This document shows positions 1 to 5,708 of a DNA stretch of 6,727 bases, piece after piece (position 1 is the stretch's first letter; every line of letters starts with the position of its first letter). The notes under the pieces are model-generated. The model was not told the origin of the DNA and did not search any database. It was given only the letters and a program-made list of their open reading frames with translations. The stretch is from Dehalococcoidia bacterium. Its GTDB lineage: Bacteria; Chloroflexota; Dehalococcoidia; SM23-28-2. Location of the stretch: contig JALHUG010000325.1 of the NCBI GenBank assembly GCA_022866185.1, positions 1 through 6,727 on the forward strand, given 5' to 3'. Position numbers and translations under genes: made by a program.

Positions 1-950
1 AGTTGGTCGGTGGCCACCGCCCACAGGATCACCGCCAGGTCGGACTCGAGGCGAGGCAGGGTGACCTGGGCCTCGGGGTCGCCGAAGCGGCAGTTGAACT
101 CCAGCGCCTTGGGCCCGTCGGCGGTGATCATCAGGCCGCCGTAGAGCACGCCCCGATAGGGACGGCCCTCGGCCTCCATGCCGCGGACGGTCGGCTCCAG
201 GATGCGAGTGCGCACGGTCTCAGCCAGGGCGGCGTCGTACCAGGCGGGTTGGCTGAAGGAGCCCATGCCGCCGGTGTTCGACCCCTCGTCGCCGTCGAAG
301 GCGCGCTTGTAGTCGCAGGCGGGCACCATGGGCACCACCGTGCGGCCGTCGGTGAAGGCGAAGACGCTGATCTCCGGCCCCGACAGGCGCTCCTCGATGA
401 CCACCGTGCGGCCGGCCTCGCCGAACACGCCCTCGACCAGCATGCGGTCGATGGCCTGAATGGCCTCCTCCTGCGTTTCGCAGACGATGGCGCCCTTGCC
501 GGCGGCCAGGCCACTCGCCTTGATCACCGGCACTCGGTCGAACTCCCGCAGGTAGGCGCGGGCGTCGTCGCGGGAGGTGAAGGAGGCGCCGCGAGCGTGG
601 GGGATGCCGTGGCGCTGGCAGAGCTCCTTGCAGAAGGCCTTGCTCCCCTCGAGGTGGGCGGCGGCCTTGCTCGGCCCGAAGGCGGCGATGCCCTCCGCCG
701 TCAGGCGGTCGACGAGGCCGAGGGTGAGCGGCTCCTCCGGCCCGACGACCACCAGGTGGACCTTGTGCTCATGGGCGGCGCGGACGATGCCCTCGATGTC
801 GTTGGCCTTTATCTGCGGCAGGTTGCGGGCGATCTGGGCGGTGCCAGCGTTGCCGGGGGCGACCAGCAGCTCTTCGACGCGCGGGCTCTGGCGCAGCTTC
901 CAGGCGATGGTGTGCTCGCGGGCACCGGAACCGACGAGAAGGACGTTCAT
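1..950 (-). CDS. purD: Phosphoribosylamine-glycine ligase (GAR synthetase), 3' end cut off by window edge
   Basis: PurD joins glycine to 5-phosphoribosylamine using ATP, an early step of de novo purine synthesis in the cytoplasm. The window holds the first 316 residues; the family is usually about 420, so the C-terminal quarter lies beyond the left edge. Seen in sequence: the N-terminal signature GSGAREHTIAWKL (residues 7-19), the PEEPL loop (71-75), ATP-grasp lysines in KASGLAAGKG (144-153), the GDEGSNTGGMG glycine loop (220-230) and the metal-binding segment EFNCRFGDPEAQ (284-295). The common form of the glycine loop has Pro-Asn-Thr, and here it is Ser-Asn-Thr. The ATG at 950-948 is preceded by AGGTGA about 3 bases upstream. 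That ATG overlaps the TGA of the upstream PIN-domain gene by 4 bases (ATGA), so translational coupling is likely. No separate promoter is obvious, although one inside the toxin gene cannot be excluded. Family assignment is secure. Confidence 0.97.
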   Translation of the reverse strand, partial: MNVLLVGSGAREHTIAWKLRQSPRVEELLVAPGNAGTAQIARNLPQIKANDIEGIVRAAHEHKVHLVVVGPEEPLTLGLVDRLTAEGIAAFGPSKAAAHLEGSKAFCKELCQRHGIPHARGASFTSRDDARAYLREFDRVPVIKASGLAAGKGAIVCETQEEAIQAIDRMLVEGVFGEAGRTVVIEERLSGPEISVFAFTDGRTVVPMVPACDYKRAFDGDEGSNTGGMGSFSQPAWYDAALAETVRTRILEPTVRGMEAEGRPYRGVLYGGLMITADGPKALEFNCRFGDPEAQVTLPRLESDLAVILWAVATDQ

Positions 951-1375
951 GGCTCACCTACAAGCTTCAGCCACGGCATACGACCGCCAACAGCATTGTA
1001 CAACCGTCGGTCGGCAGTCCATAGCTCGCAGCCTTCGATTTCTGCCAGCGCTAGGTAGTGGGCGTCATAGGCTTTGCGCTGATCGAGGACCTTGGCGATC
1101 TCCCAGGCCTTGGTGTGCAGTTCCTGGGGCCAGGCACGTTCAATAGGCAAAAGCTGGAAAGCGGAAAAGGCGAGCTCAGCCTCCTGGCTGGTGATTTGCC
1201 GTTGAGCTAGCTTCTCGCGAAGAACCGACGTGACTTCGATGAACAGCAGAGGCGGGCCGAGTAGCTCATCGCCCTTTCGTAGGAGGCCATCCCATATGTT
1301 GCCGACCTCTGGTGTGCTTTCTGGCGGAAGCAGCCAGGCGAGGACAAGGCTGGCATCGAGGCAGATGCGACCCAC
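947..1375 (-). CDS. vapC: PIN-domain ribonuclease, VapC-like toxin
   Basis: This 142-residue protein has the size and acidic pattern of a VapC-type PIN domain, a Mg2+-dependent RNase that usually cleaves tRNA or rRNA and is neutralised by a co-encoded antitoxin. Candidate metal ligands are visible in order: Asp7 (CLDASL), Glu47 (FIEVTS, at the start of the helix carrying SVLRE), Asp104 (AYDAHYLALA) and Asp122 (TADRRLYN). All four positions are intact, so the enzyme looks active. The start is GTG at 1375-1373 with a GAGGG ribosome site about 8 bases upstream; it overlaps the TAG of the preceding gene by one base (TAGTG). The stop overlaps the purD start. The preceding gene's C-terminal tail resembles toxin-binding tails of VapB-like proteins, which supports a toxin-antitoxin pair. 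Exact RNA target and toxicity cannot be read from sequence. A PIN nuclease with a housekeeping role is a less likely alternative. Confidence 0.88.
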   Translation of the reverse strand: MGRICLDASLVLAWLLPPESTPEVGNIWDGLLRKGDELLGPPLLFIEVTSVLREKLAQRQITSQEAELAFSAFQLLPIERAWPQELHTKAWEIAKVLDQRKAYDAHYLALAEIEGCELWTADRRLYNAVGGRMPWLKLVGEP

Positions 1376-2235
1376 TAATGGCCCTCGCGTGACTCTTCGA
1401 TGAGCTGGCTGATATCGAAGCCGTGGCCGAGGCGGCGGCGTATGGCCTCTCGGTTTTCGTCTATGCGCTTGATGAGGGCTTCTATCTCTTCTCTGGAGAT
1501 CACTTCCTGAGGTCCCGCCCTTCGGCGCTCAGTCAACCCGAGCCCGGCTTGGAGGTACTCGCGCTGCGCCAGCAGACTGACACCGTCGCCATCGAACCCC
1601 TTCAGATACTCCTGCAGCACGTCCGACGACCGCTGCGGGCGCCGCTTGGCGGCCTCATGTTCTTCCATGGAGATCACTACCTGAAGGCTAGCCCTTTGGC
1701 GCTCAATCAAGTCTAGTCTGGCTTGGAGGTACTCGCGCTGCGCCACCAAATTGGCGAGCTCACCATCCAACCCCTCCAGATACTCCCGTCGCACGTCCGA
1801 CGACCGCTGTGGATCCGGCTTGGCGGCCTCATGTTCCTCCTTGGGGATCAATTCCTGAAGGCTAGCCTTTTGGCGCTCAACCAAGTCTAGTCTCGCTTGG
1901 AGGTACTCGCGCTGCGCCACCAGATTGGCGCATTCACCATCCAACCCCTCCAGATACCGTTGTAGCACGTCCGACGACCGCTGTGGGCGCGGCTTGGCGG
2001 CCTCATGTGAGAGCTTGTCTGCCTTCATGACCACGCCGACCTCCCTCGTTCGCTGGGTCGTCCCTTCGGGCGGCTGGCAGCTAGTCTCCAGCGAGGCCTC
2101 CTCGACGAACCACTGGCCGCCGATGCGCTGGCCCCTGAGCTTGCCCTCGCGCAGGTAGCGGCGCACCTGCTCGAGGGAGCGGCCGAGGCGGCGGGCGGCC
2201 TCGGCGACGGTGATCATGCCATCGAGGGAGACCAT
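1375..2235 (-). CDS. Excisionase/MerR-type HTH protein with three 58-residue repeats, candidate antitoxin
   Basis: A 286-residue protein in three parts. Residues 7-50 form a winged helix-turn-helix of the excisionase/HTH_17 kind (MITVAEAARRLGRS, then RRYLREGKLRGQRIGGQWFV). Residues 77-250 are three tandem 58-residue repeats, each opening with HEAAK, a PQRSSDV linker and a Leu-rich AQREYLQA segment predicted to be helical or coiled-coil. Copies 1 and 2 share 47 of 58 residues; copies 2 and 3 share 39. Residues 251-286 are a charged helix ending DISQLIEESREGH, which resembles the toxin-binding tail of VapB-like antitoxins. The gene directly precedes and overlaps the PIN toxin, so the inferred role is DNA-binding antitoxin and autoregulator. 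HTH antitoxins of this type are normally about half this length, so the repeat block is unusual. The start is ATG at 2235, three to ten bases after the expected transcription start; no Shine-Dalgarno is visible. Met7 at 2217 is the alternative start. Confidence 0.82.
   Translation of the reverse strand: MVSLDGMITVAEAARRLGRSLEQVRRYLREGKLRGQRIGGQWFVEEASLETSCQPPEGTTQRTREVGVVMKADKLSHEAAKPRPQRSSDVLQRYLEGLDGECANLVAQREYLQARLDLVERQKASLQELIPKEEHEAAKPDPQRSSDVRREYLEGLDGELANLVAQREYLQARLDLIERQRASLQVVISMEEHEAAKRRPQRSSDVLQEYLKGFDGDGVSLLAQREYLQAGLGLTERRRAGPQEVISREEIEALIKRIDENREAIRRRLGHGFDISQLIEESREGH
1486..2007 (-). repeat. Three tandem 174-base coding repeats
   Basis: Three in-frame copies of exactly 174 bases (58 codons) lie inside the HTH gene: copy 1 at 1834-2007, copy 2 at 1660-1833, copy 3 at 1486-1659. 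On the plus strand each ends with GGCCTCATG, and each shares the block TTGGAGGTACTCGCGCTGCG and the block GTCCGACGACCGCTG. Copies 1 and 2 are the most alike. Copy 3 has diverged and carries Gly and Pro substitutions (AGLGLTERRRAGP) that should weaken its helix. The exact period and retained DNA identity point to duplication by unequal recombination or slippage, so copy number may vary between strains. Confidence 0.93.
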
Positions 2236-2244
2236 AGCGACTCA

Positions 2245-2273
2245 ATGATAGCAGGTCGTGTTGTTGTTGTCAA
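2245..2273 (-). promoter_or_regulatory. Sigma70-type promoter of the HTH-vapC-purD operon
   Basis: Read on the minus strand, a consensus -35 box TTGACA (2273-2268) is followed by a 17-base spacer and the -10 box TATCAT (2250-2245, five of six consensus bases). The ATG of the HTH gene at 2235 begins nine bases after the -10 box. Transcription should therefore start at about 2238-2235, giving an mRNA with essentially no leader. The absence of a Shine-Dalgarno sequence agrees with leaderless translation. Confidence 0.8.
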
Positions 2274-2280
2274 CAACGAC
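2260..2280. promoter_or_regulatory. Inverted repeat over the -35 box, candidate operator
   Basis: The arms GTTGTTGTTG (2260-2269) and CAACAACGAC (2271-2280) are reverse complements at nine of ten positions around a single central base at 2270. The dyad covers the TTGACA box of the promoter, so a protein bound here would block RNA polymerase. The obvious candidate is the HTH protein encoded immediately downstream, as autorepression is the rule in toxin-antitoxin operons. The role is inferred; the symmetry is directly visible. Confidence 0.65.
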
Positions 2281-2340
2281 GCAGCCTCCTTCTAGGCGAC
2301 GGCGTGCTGGCGCGTGCCGGAGGCGGGTCGCTCCCACGGT
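2281..2340. other. Intergenic stretch without a recognised terminator
   Basis: Between the end of the membrane-protein gene and the HTH promoter lie 60 GC-rich bases. Short complementary arms exist (GCCTCC at 2284-2289 with GGAGGC at 2319-2324, and GCGAC with GTCGC), but they interlock rather than nest and no T-run follows in either direction. Transcription from guaA may therefore continue into the HTH-vapC-purD genes. Confidence 0.4.
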
Positions 2341-2817
2341 TTAGCCTGCCGCCGGCTGCGCCCGCCCAGTGCCGTACTCGGCTATCCAACGAAGTCGCCG
2401 ATGACTTAGCGGCCAGAGTTCGCAAAGGACCTGTCTCGCGTGCTTGATATCTACGTTCCCATCCGGAATTAAGTGTAGAGCGATGAGGCCGAGAGCCGCG
2501 AGAGGGAGCCCGACCAGCAGCAAGGCAGGCCGGAGAACAGGAACTGCCGTCCACAGGTTGCTAGTCCAAACCACCAGAAACGTCAGTGGACGTATCACGA
2601 GCCAGTGAAACGGCCAAAATAGTAAGCCGCCGGTCAAGATAGCCAGAAGTGTCAGTGGAACGCTCAGAACCGCGGCAATCATCCACAGGGGAAGCGAGAT
2701 CATGACGGCCGCGCGGTTTGCTCTAATGGCCCAACGCAGAAGCCACTCCTGCCTTTCAAGAGTTGCTACCCATTCGCGCCAGGCCCTAAGGCTCTCGCCA
2801 TAGAGCGTAACATCCAC
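2341..2817 (-). CDS. Small hydrophobic membrane protein of unknown function
   Basis: I do not recognise this 158-residue protein. It begins at GTG 2817-2815, 11 bases after the guaA stop, with AGG about 7 bases upstream. The reading frame continues open far upstream through guaA, but only this part looks like real protein; the upstream part is the Arg/Pro-rich shadow of guaA. Residues 1-35 form an amphipathic, Trp/Arg-rich soluble segment (REWVATLERQEWLLRWAIR). Residues about 37-63 and 64-84 are strongly hydrophobic, and a third hydrophobic stretch covers about 95-117. The tail (118-158) is polar with several basic residues. Two or three membrane passes are likely. The nearby ATG at 2813 opens only a 15-codon frame, so GTG is preferred. 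Sampled lines are about 57-60% GC, below guaA, which may mark later acquisition. It is probably co-transcribed with guaA, but nothing in the sequence ties it to GMP synthesis. Confidence 0.68.
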   Translation of the reverse strand: MDVTLYGESLRAWREWVATLERQEWLLRWAIRANRAAVMISLPLWMIAAVLSVPLTLLAILTGGLLFWPFHWLVIRPLTFLVVWTSNLWTAVPVLRPALLLVGLPLAALGLIALHLIPDGNVDIKHARQVLCELWPLSHRRLRWIAEYGTGRAQPAAG

Positions 2818-2828
2818 CTCTTGACCTG

Positions 2829-4490
2829 TTACTCCCACTCGATGGTCCCCGGGGGCTTCGACGTGATGTCGTACACCACGCGGTTCACGCCCGGCACCTC
2901 GTTGACGATGCGGCTGGAGATGTGGGCCAGCAGCTCGTAGGGCAGGCGGGCCCAGTCGGCGGTCATGGCGTCCTCCGCCGTCACCGCCCGCAGGCAGACC
3001 ACGTGGCCGTAGGTGCGGGAATCGCCCATCACCCCCACGCTGCGGCTGTCGGTGAGGATGGCGAACACCTGCCATAGCTGTCCATAGAGGTCCGCCTTCT
3101 TGATCTCGTCCATCACGATCCAGTCGGCGGCGCGCAGGGTCTCCAGCCTCTGGCGGCTGAGCTCGCCGACGACGCGGATGGCCAGGCCCGGCCCCGGGAA
3201 CGGCTGGCGATAGATCATCGCCTCGGGCAGGTCTAGGGCCAGGCCCACCTGGCGCACCTCGTCCTTGAACAGATAGCGCAGGGGCTCGACGAGGGTGAAG
3301 GCCATCTCGCGCGGCAGGCCGCCCACGTTGTGATGGCTCTTGATCTTGGCGGCGGCGTCGGAGCCGACGGCGCTCTCGATGACGTCGGGGTAGGTCGTGC
3401 CCTGGGCGATGAAGTCCACCCGCCCCAGCTTGCGGGCCTCGGCCTCGAACACGCGGATGAACTCCTCGCCCACCATCTTCCGCTTGGCCTCGGGGCCGAC
3501 GACGCCGTCCAGGCAGGCCATGAAGCGATCGATGGCGTCCACATACACCAGGTTGATCTTCATGTGGCGGCGGAAGGTCTCGACCACGCGCTCCGGCTCC
3601 TCGCGACGCAGGAGGCCGTTGTTCACGAAGATGCAGACGAGTTGGTCGCCTATCGCGCGGTGCACCAGGGCGGCGGTCACAGCCGAATCGACGCCGCCGG
3701 AGAGGGCACAGATCACGCGGCCGTCGCCCACCTGCTGGCGAATGCTGCGGATGCTCTCCTCGATGAAGCTGGCGGCTGTCCAGTCGCCGTGGCAGCCGCA
3801 GATGTTGTACAGGAAGTTGCGCAGGATGGTCTTGCCGTGAGGGGTATGCACCACTTCCGGATGGAACTGGAGACCGATGATACCGCGGTCGTTGCCCACT
3901 ACAGCGACCGGCGAGTTGTCGGAGTAGGCGAGGGAGCGAAAGCCGGGCGGTAGCTCGACCACCCGGTCGGCGTGGCTCATCCAGACGGGCATGCTGGGGG
4001 GAAGGCCCTCGAAGATGGGCTCGTCGGGGGCGCCCTGATGGATGATGGTGTGGCCGTACTCCTGCCTTTCGCCGGCGGCCACTCGGCCGCCCAACTGGTG
4101 AACGAGGGCCTGCATGCCGTAGCAGATGCCCAGCACAGGCAGTCCACTCTCCAAGACGTGGGATGGGGCCTGGGGGGCATTCTTCTCGTAGACGCTGGCC
4201 GGGCCGCCGGAAAGGATGAAGCCCTTGGGCTGGAGGCGCTCTATCTGCTCCCAGGGGGCGTTGTACGGCAGAAGCTCGCAGTAGACGTTGCACTCGCGTA
4301 CACGGCGGGCGATGAGCATGCTATATTGAGAGCCGAAGTCGAGGATCACCACCGTCTCCGGGCGGGCAGGGACGACGGGCGGTGTGGCCGCGGCGGGCTG
4401 CTCGCCCTCGCGCTGGCGGGCGATCTCCAGATAGGTGGAGACCTCGATGTCGTCGCTGGTGACAATGCGGTGGCTGGGCTCGTCAGGCAT
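2829..4490 (-). CDS. guaA: GMP synthase (glutamine-hydrolysing)
   Basis: GuaA converts XMP to GMP with ATP and the amide nitrogen of glutamine, the last step of guanine nucleotide synthesis. With the ATG at 4490-4488 it is 553 residues. The class I glutamine amidotransferase domain begins at about residue 45 (ETVVILDFGSQY) and carries the triad Cys123 (GICYGMQ), His210 and Glu212 (FHPEV). The ATP-pyrophosphatase domain has the P-loop SGGVDS at 264-269. The dimerisation domain holds RQPFPGPGLAIRV and ends DITSKPPGTIEWE, the normal GuaA C-terminus. The usual family length is about 510-525; the excess is an N-terminal extension of about 43 residues ending in an Ala/Pro-rich linker. A longer reading from TTG 4544 is possible, but that TTG is also the start of a good -35 box, so ATG 4490 is preferred. 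The gene has its own promoter and is divergent from the threonylcarbamoyl-AMP synthase gene. Confidence 0.97.
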   Translation of the reverse strand: MPDEPSHRIVTSDDIEVSTYLEIARQREGEQPAAATPPVVPARPETVVILDFGSQYSMLIARRVRECNVYCELLPYNAPWEQIERLQPKGFILSGGPASVYEKNAPQAPSHVLESGLPVLGICYGMQALVHQLGGRVAAGERQEYGHTIIHQGAPDEPIFEGLPPSMPVWMSHADRVVELPPGFRSLAYSDNSPVAVVGNDRGIIGLQFHPEVVHTPHGKTILRNFLYNICGCHGDWTAASFIEESIRSIRQQVGDGRVICALSGGVDSAVTAALVHRAIGDQLVCIFVNNGLLRREEPERVVETFRRHMKINLVYVDAIDRFMACLDGVVGPEAKRKMVGEEFIRVFEAEARKLGRVDFIAQGTTYPDVIESAVGSDAAAKIKSHHNVGGLPREMAFTLVEPLRYLFKDEVRQVGLALDLPEAMIYRQPFPGPGLAIRVVGELSRQRLETLRAADWIVMDEIKKADLYGQLWQVFAILTDSRSVGVMGDSRTYGHVVCLRAVTAEDAMTADWARLPYELLAHISSRIVNEVPGVNRVVYDITSKPPGTIEWE

Positions 4491-4502
4491 GGGGAGAAGG
4501 CG

Positions 4503-4508
4503 CTCCTT
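4503..4508 (-). promoter_or_regulatory. guaA ribosome binding site
   Basis: AAGGAG on the minus strand lies 12 bases before the ATG at 4490. The spacing is longer than usual, but it is the only good Shine-Dalgarno match in the region and it falls between the inferred transcription start and the ATG. It supports the shorter guaA start over TTG 4544, which has none. Confidence 0.55.
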
Positions 4509-4515
4509 GTGGACA

Positions 4516-4544
4516 AGGGTAGCATGGGCAGCAGGGAGCGTCAA
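4516..4544 (-). promoter_or_regulatory. Candidate guaA promoter
   Basis: On the minus strand the -35 box TTGACG (4544-4539) is followed by a 17-base spacer and TACCCT (4521-4516), which keeps the important first, second and last -10 positions. The expected start at about 4509 leaves a leader of roughly 20 bases containing the AAGGAG ribosome site. No riboswitch-sized leader exists, so there is no sign of a purine riboswitch here. Confidence 0.55.
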
Positions 4545-4550
4545 GCGAGA

Positions 4551-4578
4551 TTGGGATAAAAAGCATTCGCCCTATAAC
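4551..4578 (+). promoter_or_regulatory. Possible second rightward promoter
   Basis: TTGGGA (4551-4556), a 16-base spacer and TATAAC (4573-4578) form a moderate sigma70 match reading rightward. It would give a leader of about 45 bases for the gene at 4629. It is weaker than the extended -10 site nearer that gene. Confidence 0.35.
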
Positions 4579-4606
4579 AGATTCGTGGCCCCGATCTGGA
4601 TGCGTA

Positions 4607-4615
4607 TGGTATACT
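4607..4615 (+). promoter_or_regulatory. Extended -10 promoter of the rightward operon
   Basis: TG at 4607-4608, one base, then TATACT at 4610-4615 is an extended -10 element; no good -35 box is visible 17 bases upstream, as is common for this promoter class. The ATG at 4629 lies 13 bases after the box, so the leader would be only about 7 bases and has no Shine-Dalgarno. This suggests near-leaderless translation of the first gene. Confidence 0.55.
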
Positions 4616-4628
4616 GCATGCTATCGAA

Positions 4629-5264
4629 ATGACGAGAGTGCTGAAGGCTGATGCGCAGGACGCCCTGACCGAGGCGGTCGCTGTCCTCAAGGGCGGCGGG
4701 CTGGTTGCCTACCCCTCGGATACCGTGTACGGCCTGGGGGCAGCCGCCAGCGATGAGCGGGCAGTGGCGAGAGTTTTTGCCGTTAAGGGTAGGCCATCCG
4801 AGAAGGCTCTGCCACTCCTGTTGGCCGAGGCTGAGGATATGGCCCCATTGTGCGCCGAGGTTCCGGCGGCGGCAAAGCTCCTAGTCGAGCACTTCTGGCC
4901 CGGCCCCCTGACACTCGTGCTGCGACGATCGCCCACTTTCCACAGCGCAGCGCTCGGCGGGGGCGAGAAGGTGGCCCTGCGCGTGCCCGATCATCCCCTC
5001 CTGCGCGAGCTCATCCGCGCGCTGGGCGAGCCGATCACGGGCACCAGCGCCAACCGCTCCGGCCGGCCGAGCTGCCGCACGGCTGCGGAGGTGGAGGAAG
5101 AGCTAGCCGACGCTGTCGATCTGATCATCGATGGCGGCCCGAGCAGGGCAGGGCAGGAGTCGACGGTAGTCGACATAACAGAAGATACGCCGAGAATCAT
5201 GCGCGAGGGCGCGATATCGCGCAGGGAGATCGAGAAAGTCTTAGGACAGGGGGTGGAAGTGTGA
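4629..5264 (+). CDS. tsaC: L-threonylcarbamoyladenylate synthase, YrdC/Sua5 family
   Basis: This enzyme makes threonylcarbamoyl-AMP from threonine, bicarbonate and ATP, the first step of the t6A modification at position 37 of ANN-decoding tRNAs. The 211-residue protein is a single YrdC domain. Seen in sequence: YPSDTVYGLG (28-37), the Lys53-x-Arg55 motif in AVKGRPSEK, the WPGPLTLVL segment (90-98), Ser140-Ala-Asn142 in GTSANRSG, and the closing STVVDI (178-183) and RIMREGAIS (189-197) segments. There is no C-terminal Sua5 domain, so it is the short TsaC type. The ATG at 4629 is preceded by an extended -10 box and no Shine-Dalgarno. Its TGA overlaps the GTG of rpiB by four bases, so the two are probably translated together. 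Function is secure; the symbol tsaC rather than sua5 rests on length. Confidence 0.95.
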   Translation: MTRVLKADAQDALTEAVAVLKGGGLVAYPSDTVYGLGAAASDERAVARVFAVKGRPSEKALPLLLAEAEDMAPLCAEVPAAAKLLVEHFWPGPLTLVLRRSPTFHSAALGGGEKVALRVPDHPLLRELIRALGEPITGTSANRSGRPSCRTAAEVEEELADAVDLIIDGGPSRAGQESTVVDITEDTPRIMREGAISRREIEKVLGQGVEV

Positions 5265-5698
5265 GGATCGCTATCGGCAGTGACCACCGCGGGTTCGCTC
5301 TGAAGGAGGCCCTTAAGGAGCTCCTGGCCGAGCTGGGGCACGAGTGGGTGGACTTCGGCTGTCAGAGTGAGGAGCCGGTGGACTACCCTGACATCGCCCG
5401 GCCGCTGGCGGGGGCGGTGGCGGCAGGGGAGTACCAGCGGGGCATCCTCATCTGTGGCAGCGGCGTTGGCATGAGCATCGCCGCGAACAAGGTGAAGGGC
5501 GTTCGCGCTGCCCTCTGCGAGAACAGCTTCACCGCTCGCTTGGCTCGCCGGCACAGCGATGCCAACGTCCTCTGCCTGGGTGCCTGGTGCATCGGTCAGG
5601 GCCTGGCTGAGGAGATAGTGAGGATCTTCCTGAGCGAGGACTTTGAGGGCGGGCGGCACGCTCGCCGGCTGGAGAAGATCAGGGCTATGGAGCCGTAG
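5261..5698 (+). CDS. rpiB: Ribose-5-phosphate isomerase B
   Basis: RpiB interconverts ribulose 5-phosphate and ribose 5-phosphate in the non-oxidative pentose phosphate pathway, supplying ribose for PRPP and so for nucleotides. The 145-residue length is typical of the LacAB/RpiB family. Seen in sequence: the N-terminal GSDHRGFALK (6-15), DYPDIA (41-46), the catalytic Cys65 in ICGSGVGMSIAANK (64-77), and RRHSDANVLCLG (96-107) with His98. The start is GTG 5261-5263, overlapping the preceding TGA as GTGA, with a G-rich ribosome site (GGGGGTGG) just upstream. The frame is open well upstream of GTG 5261, but that part is only a shadow of the tsaC gene and the family alignment begins exactly at the GTG. 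Some RpiB-family proteins isomerise allose 6-phosphate or galactose 6-phosphate; the housekeeping context favours ribose 5-phosphate. Confidence 0.95.
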   Translation: MRIAIGSDHRGFALKEALKELLAELGHEWVDFGCQSEEPVDYPDIARPLAGAVAAGEYQRGILICGSGVGMSIAANKVKGVRAALCENSFTARLARRHSDANVLCLGAWCIGQGLAEEIVRIFLSEDFEGGRHARRLEKIRAMEP

Positions 5699-5703
5699 GA
5701 GGT
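5697..5703 (+). promoter_or_regulatory. Strong ribosome binding site deciding a TTG start
   Basis: AGGAGGT, a perfect Shine-Dalgarno, begins inside the TAG stop of rpiB and lies five bases before TTG 5709. The GTG at 5702 is in another frame and overlaps the site, so TTG 5709 is the start it serves. Confidence 0.85.
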
Positions 5704-5708
5704 GCGCC

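Noticed and set aside
3..1058. Long plus-strand open frame (351 codons) opposite purD
   Set aside because: It is the antisense shadow of purD in GC-rich DNA: Gly/Ala/His-rich with no family motif, while the minus strand has full PurD motifs.
1486..2007. CRISPR array or minisatellite reading of the 174-base repeats
   Set aside because: The period is a whole number of codons, the frame is intact throughout, and there are no short repeats with unique spacers.
2281..2340. Intrinsic terminator between the membrane gene and the HTH gene
   Set aside because: Arms are short, interlocking rather than nested, and no T-run follows.
2818..4293. Upstream two-thirds of the 650-codon minus-strand frame that ends at 2341
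   Set aside because: It is Arg/Pro/Gly-rich and lies out of frame inside guaA; only the part from GTG 2817 onward looks like a real protein.
4491..4628. Purine riboswitch or T-box in the guaA leader
   Set aside because: The inferred leader is only about 20 bases, too short for an aptamer, and no conserved riboswitch core is visible.
4850..5260. N-terminal extension of rpiB by an upstream ATG in the same frame
   Set aside because: The upstream portion lies inside tsaC and is Arg/Ala-rich shadow sequence; RpiB homology starts exactly at GTG 5261.
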